From NCBI RefSeq assembly GCF_022701175.1, contig NZ_CP078088.1:62001-126000 (forward strand): a stretch of 64,000 nt of DNA, written 5' to 3'. The translations under genes were made by a program, and so were the position numbers. Positions 60,560 to 64,000 of this stretch are shown here, one piece after another. Source of the stretch: Allobaculum sp. Allo2. Lineage in GTDB: Bacteria; Bacillota_I; Bacilli_A; Erysipelotrichales; Erysipelotrichaceae. Position 1 is the first letter of the stretch. Each line of letters begins with the position of its first letter. A model generated the notes under the pieces. The model saw only the letters and a list, made by a program, of their open reading frames with translations. It did no database searches and was not told where the DNA came from.

Positions 60560-61918
60560 GTTTTCTCCTTCCAGACAGCCCTGAATTACATCTTCCATGT
60601 GCATGCTTCGGCTGCCTTTGACCAGAATGGCCGCATCAAGCTGATCCAGTTTGCGAACGGCCCGGATCATGTCGATCTTGTTTTCAAAATGAACCTTGTA
60701 TCCGTCAAAGCCGTCGTGTACGGCTTTGGAAAGCGGACCCCAGGTGTAAAGCCGGTCCACGCCCAGCTGGCTTGCGTATTCGCCGATCTGGCGGTGGAGT
60801 TCCTGCTCCGTACTGCCCAGATCGAGCATGTCGCTCAGTACGGCGACGTGGACTTTGGCGGGAATCTGCATCAGCGCATCGAGCGCGGCTCTTGCGGATT
60901 CCGGGTTGGATTTATACGTATCGTCAAAGAGCGAAGCCTGTCCGAACGGACGAATCTGTCCGCGCATAGGCGTCAGCTCAGTTTCTTCAATAGCCTTGGA
61001 CCAGAGATCCTTTCGAATCTCGCCGGCTCTTGCCGCCAGAAGGGCGGCTGTCGCGTTGTCCGCCTGAACCGGATTGGCACAGCGAACGACATAGGTATCG
61101 CTGCCAAGGCTTGGCAGCGTAAAGGAAAAGCCGTGCCGGGTCATCTGCAGATTTTCAGGCGCAAAGTCTGTGCCCTCTCCAAAGGCGACCAGCTGCCAGG
61201 TCGGATCGAGCGGCTGATCAGCGAGGACTTTAACGAGTTCAGGCGAAGCGGCGTTATAGACCAGCGTACCAAACGGTTTGAGCGAACTCAGGATTTCGCA
61301 TTTGGCCGCGGCGATGTTTTCAATGGAGCCCAGATTTTCCATATGGGCCGAACCAATGGACGCGATAATTGCGATATCGAGCGGCGCGATGGTGCACAAA
61401 TAGGCGATTTCGCCTTTGTTTTCCATGCCCATTTCCAGAATCAGCACTTCCGTATCGATCGGCATTTCACAGATCGTCAGCGGCAGACCGATTTCCGTAT
61501 TGCGGTTGCCCTGCGTTTTCCATGTTTTCTTCGTCGTTCCAAAAGGGAGGCGCAGAAATCCTTGGTCGAAGTTTTTCCGTTGCTTCCGGTTACGCCGACC
61601 ACCATCGGATCGACTTCCATCAGCCAGCCGCGGGCAATTTTTCCAAAGGCTTCGACGACATCATCCACCTCAATGAGCGGCAGATCTTCGGGCTTTCCAG
61701 GATGGCCTTTTTCCACAGCATTCCGGCTGCGCCGGCCTTTTTCACGTCTTTGGCAAACGCGTGGCCGTCGCTGCGGGCGCCGATCAGCGGCACAAAAGCA
61801 TGCCTTCCTTTACGGCACGCGAATCCGATGCGGCGCCGGTGAAGGAAGCTGTCCCGTCTGTATGGAATAAACGGCCGCCGCAAAGCGAGGCAGCCTGGGA
61901 AAATGTCATATTGATCAT
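60556..61918 (-). CDS. murF: UDP-N-acetylmuramoyl-tripeptide--D-alanyl-D-alanine ligase (frameshifts)
   Basis: About 454 residues. MTFSQAASLCGGRLF, ASDSRAVKEGMLFV (UDP-binding), the P-loop GVTGSNGKTSTKD, LEMGMENKGEIAYL, SIGSAHMENLGS, RGQIRPFGQASLFDDTYKSNPES and SDMLDLGSTEQELH are all MurF signatures. It joins the D-Ala-D-X dipeptide to the UDP-MurNAc tripeptide. Breaks lie near 61798, 61700 and 61520. The stop at 60556 assumes one surplus A before the ligase ATG; as read, the frame continues 30 codons into the ligase. Confidence 0.93.
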
Positions 61919-62409
61919 GGTAAAAATCCTCGTCTGAAATTATAGCAACCGTTCCGCCATCCGGCAAAAATACAGCCGTACACACGAAAAACCGCTTACC
62001 CATCGTACAGGAACTGCATCCCATACTCCCGGGATGAGCCCGTTCTCCAGGCAGGATCCTCATTTTTCACGAAACGGTTTCCTTTCTGTACTACATTCAT
62101 ATTTTATGGGATTTGCTGTGTGGGAAACGGATTTCCCGAGGGCTTTGGCCCCCACCGCGGCGGGCAAAACACGGTTTCTGAACCGTTTGTGATGGGGGAA
62201 TCATACATTTCTGGTTTGAACAGTGGGCCAATGTGCTACAATTTGAACGGCAGAGCTGCCCACGGCTTTGTCGTTATGTATCGAATATCCGCGATATTCA
62301 TACAGTTAGTCCCCTTATGAAGAGTCAGGCCTCCCCTTAGCCTGGCTTTTCACTTGTTCAGTGATATGCCGCACGTTTTCGCGGTCAGGAAAGGAGCTTT
62401 GTCTCGTTT
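61919..62409. other. Intergenic region between murF and the HIT gene
   Basis: 490 bases without a gene. It includes a minus-10 TACAAT at 62237-62242 for the HIT gene, preceded by TTTGAA at about 17 bases, and the hairpin at 62323-62350. GGGCTTTGGCCC and ACGGTTTCTGAACCGT palindromes lie at 62140-62190. Confidence 0.5.
62323..62350 (+). terminator. Hairpin with T-tail in the HIT gene leader
   Basis: AGTCAGGC-loop-GCCTGGCT followed by TTTT lies between the promoter (62237) and the ATG at 62410. It could be an attenuator or a stray terminator. Confidence 0.55.
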
Positions 62410-62817
62410 ATGGATTGCCTGTTCTGTTCCATTTCTCAAGGAGAGATCCCCTCTTCTACTTTATATGAGGATGAAGATGTCCGCGTGATTCTTGACATCA
62501 ATCCGGCTGCTCTCGGCCACGCCCTCGTCATCCCCAAAACGCATGTGCCCTCGCTTCTCGAAGCCGACGATGCGCTGCTCGCCAAAGTCTTTTCCGTTGC
62601 CCGTCAGGTCGGCAACCGTCAGATCGAAGTTCTCGGTGCCGACGGCGTCAACATTTTCGCCAACTGCCGCGAAGCCGCCGGTCAGACGATCGACCATTTC
62701 CACGTGCATGTCGTTCCGCGCTATGCCGGCAGCCCCGAAAAGGACGTTCTGTCCATTTCGCAGGGCGAACTGGAAAAGCCGGATTTTGAAGCACTCGTCG
62801 AAAAGCTTTCCTTTTAA
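62410..62817 (+). CDS. HIT-family nucleotide hydrolase/transferase
   Basis: Intact, 135 residues. Zn-site Cys pair CLFC at the start, then PKTHVPSLLE, ANCREAAGQTIDHFHVHVVPR with the HxHxH triad in HFHVHV. HinT-like members hydrolyse adenosine phosphoramidates. GGAAAGGAG precedes the ATG. Confidence 0.95.
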   Translation: MDCLFCSISQGEIPSSTLYEDEDVRVILDINPAALGHALVIPKTHVPSLLEADDALLAKVFSVARQVGNRQIEVLGADGVNIFANCREAAGQTIDHFHVHVVPRYAGSPEKDVLSISQGELEKPDFEALVEKLSF

Positions 62818-62899
62818 GGTTCGCCTGCAGTCCAGACTTCGCTTACAGACTTTATTTTGACTTCACTTATTTTGAAGTCTCGCTTTATTGAAAAATCAG

Positions 62900-62961
62900 A
62901 AAAGGTGCCGCGATCCGGCTTTCCTGCCTTGCAGGAAAGGCGCTGGATCACGGCACCTTTT
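62900..62961. terminator. Bidirectional terminator between the HIT gene and recG
   Basis: AAAAGGTGCCGCGATCC pairs almost perfectly with GGATCACGGCACCTTTT across a loop that forms its own hairpin (CTTTCCTGC/GCAGGAAAG). T-runs lie on both strands. Confidence 0.93.
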
Positions 62962-62988
62962 GTCTGGCTTGAAGCGGTCTTGTCTGGA

Positions 62989-64000
62989 TCAGTCGAGATA
63001 GGCGCTTTTCGCGTTGGCTTTTTCGATCGCGCGAAGCATGTTGTGATTTTGCATATCTTCAGGATGATCAAGAATTTCCTGCGCGTCGCGCGCGCAGATT
63101 TCCATCATTTTCAGATCCGTGCTGGCATCGCCCAGAATGAACGCCGGCAGTCCCGACTGGCGGGTTCCTAACAAGTCGCCCGGACCGCGCAGCTGCAGAT
63201 CGAGTCTGGCCAGTTCGAACCCGTCATCGATGCGCTCCAGAGCGGAAAGCCGTTCTCTGGCCTGCGGCGTTTTGGACGAACTCAGCAGATAACATTCCCC
63301 CTGCAGCGTGCCTCTCGCGCAGCGGCCGCGCAGCTGATGCAAAGTGGAAAGGCCGAAGCGATGCGCATCGTAAATGACCATCATCGTCGCGTTGGACACG
63401 TCGATGCCGACTTCAATAACTGTCGTGGAGACAAGAATCTGAATTTCGCCAGCCGCAAAGGCAGCCATGACGCCTTCTTTCTGTTCGGCTTTCATCTTTC
63501 CATGAAGCAGACCGATCGTGCAGCGGTCTTTCAGAACCGAAGACATGCCTTCGTAAATCGACTCTGCGCTGTGCAGATCCATTTCTTCGCAGTCTTCGAC
63601 AGCCGGCGTCACCACGTAAACCTGCCGGCCTTCCTTTTCGATGCCTTCCAGAATACGGCCAAGTACCGGTTTCATGGATGAACTGTAAAGGCGCGTGTGA
63701 GCACCGGCTTGCGGCCGGGCGGCTTGGTCTTAATTGTCGAAAGATCGATATCGCCGTACAAAAGTGGGCCGCGGTACGCGGAATCGGCGTCGCGCTTAAC
63801 AGAAGCACGTCGGCTTCGACGCCTTTTTCGATAAGAGCCCGGCGCTGCCGGACGCCGAAGCGATGCTGCTCATCCGCAATGACAAGACCCAGGGATTCAA
63901 ATTCGACCCCTTCCTGAAAGAGCGCGTGCGTGCCGACCACGACGGAAATTTTCCCGTCTTTCAGATCCTTGAGAATCTTTTTCTTTTCCCGGACTTTCAG
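62989..64000 (-). CDS. recG: ATP-dependent DNA helicase RecG, C-terminal part (window edge, frameshifted)
   Basis: Superfamily 2 helicase that reverses stalled replication forks. Visible are VVVGTHALFQEGVEF-like Ia/II region, the DEQH box DEQHRFGVRQR, SATPIPRT (motif III), TTVIEVGIDVSNA (V), QLRGRCARG (VI) and the RecG wedge-tail GPGDLLGTRQSGLP. Breaks at about 63767 and 63690. The N-terminal wedge domain lies beyond the window. Stop at 62989. Confidence 0.94.

Noticed and set aside
60467..61465. MurF-Ddl fusion protein
   Set aside because: The murF frame is open through the ligase start, but the ligase frame breaks 30 codons later, a good ribosome-binding site precedes the ligase ATG, and removing one A gives an ATGA overlap. 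Most likely an indel artefact.

Overview
The window reads as chromosomal DNA from a moderately GC-rich (roughly 50-55 percent) low-GC-lineage anaerobe of the Bacillota, most like the Erysipelotrichaceae (Faecalibaculum/Dubosiella/Allobaculum type). This is an inference. It rests on the yqeG-yqeH-yhbY-nadD/yqeK-rsfS-yqeM cluster, a NadD-YqeK fusion, tseB-dnaD-nth synteny, T-box and THF riboswitches, a class C sortase pilus locus, rubrerythrin, phosphate acetyltransferase and the MEP pathway gene ispG. Many clearly essential or conserved genes (uvrB, ispG, coaBC, murF, yqeH, sbcC and others) are broken by single-base losses, nearly all in homopolymers. I annotate these as one CDS across the break and treat most breaks as likely sequencing or assembly errors rather than pseudogenes.

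Layout. 1-297 is one end of an IS4/IS231-type element. 379-2032 holds an unknown helical protein and a metallophosphoesterase. 2358-6130 is a T-box-controlled amino-acid ABC transporter operon ending in a PLP aminotransferase. 6254-10882 (minus strand) carries a DUF711/ACT pair, an unknown protein, pta and ispG. 11363-16569 carries uvrB, ung, folC and a THF-riboswitch-controlled folT. 16861-19893 carries an S41 peptidase, a CorA-like transporter and a small HTH protein. 20309-21702 has two mirror-image Ala/Ile tRNA pairs flanking a zinc-ribbon membrane protein. 21743-24850 is gene-poor debris and an IS3-type element. 25026-30527 carries sbcC/sbcD, two unknown proteins and rubrerythrin. 30649-32293 is a second, complete IS4/IS231-type copy. 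32317-39567 carries a thioredoxin-like lipoprotein, glycerate kinase, coaBC-coaX, a flavoprotein and a DUF4298 protein. 39657-46090 is a four-gene sortase-assembled pilus operon. 46390-50007 carries nth, dnaD, a tseB-like gene and a HerA-like ATPase. 50145-56824 carries mtnN and the yqe ribosome-assembly/NAD cluster preceded by a second COG2509 flavoprotein. 56828-61918 is a peptidoglycan-precursor cluster. 62410-64000 carries a HIT protein and the 3' part of recG.

The most interesting region is 56828-61918. It contains murF, a VanG-like D-Ala-D-X ligase, and a racemase whose substrate-pocket residue matches the serine racemase VanT (Asn where alanine racemases have Tyr354). Next comes a separate membrane protein that resembles the acyltransferase-like N-terminal half of VanT. 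Together they look like a split VanT plus VanG-type ligase beside murF, which predicts D-Ala-D-Ser precursors and intrinsic low-level glycopeptide resistance. This is a prediction from sequence only. Other notable items are a T-box whose specifier can be read as an arginine codon, an SD-sequestering THF riboswitch on folT, and pilins with LPxSG-type rather than LPxTG sorting signals.
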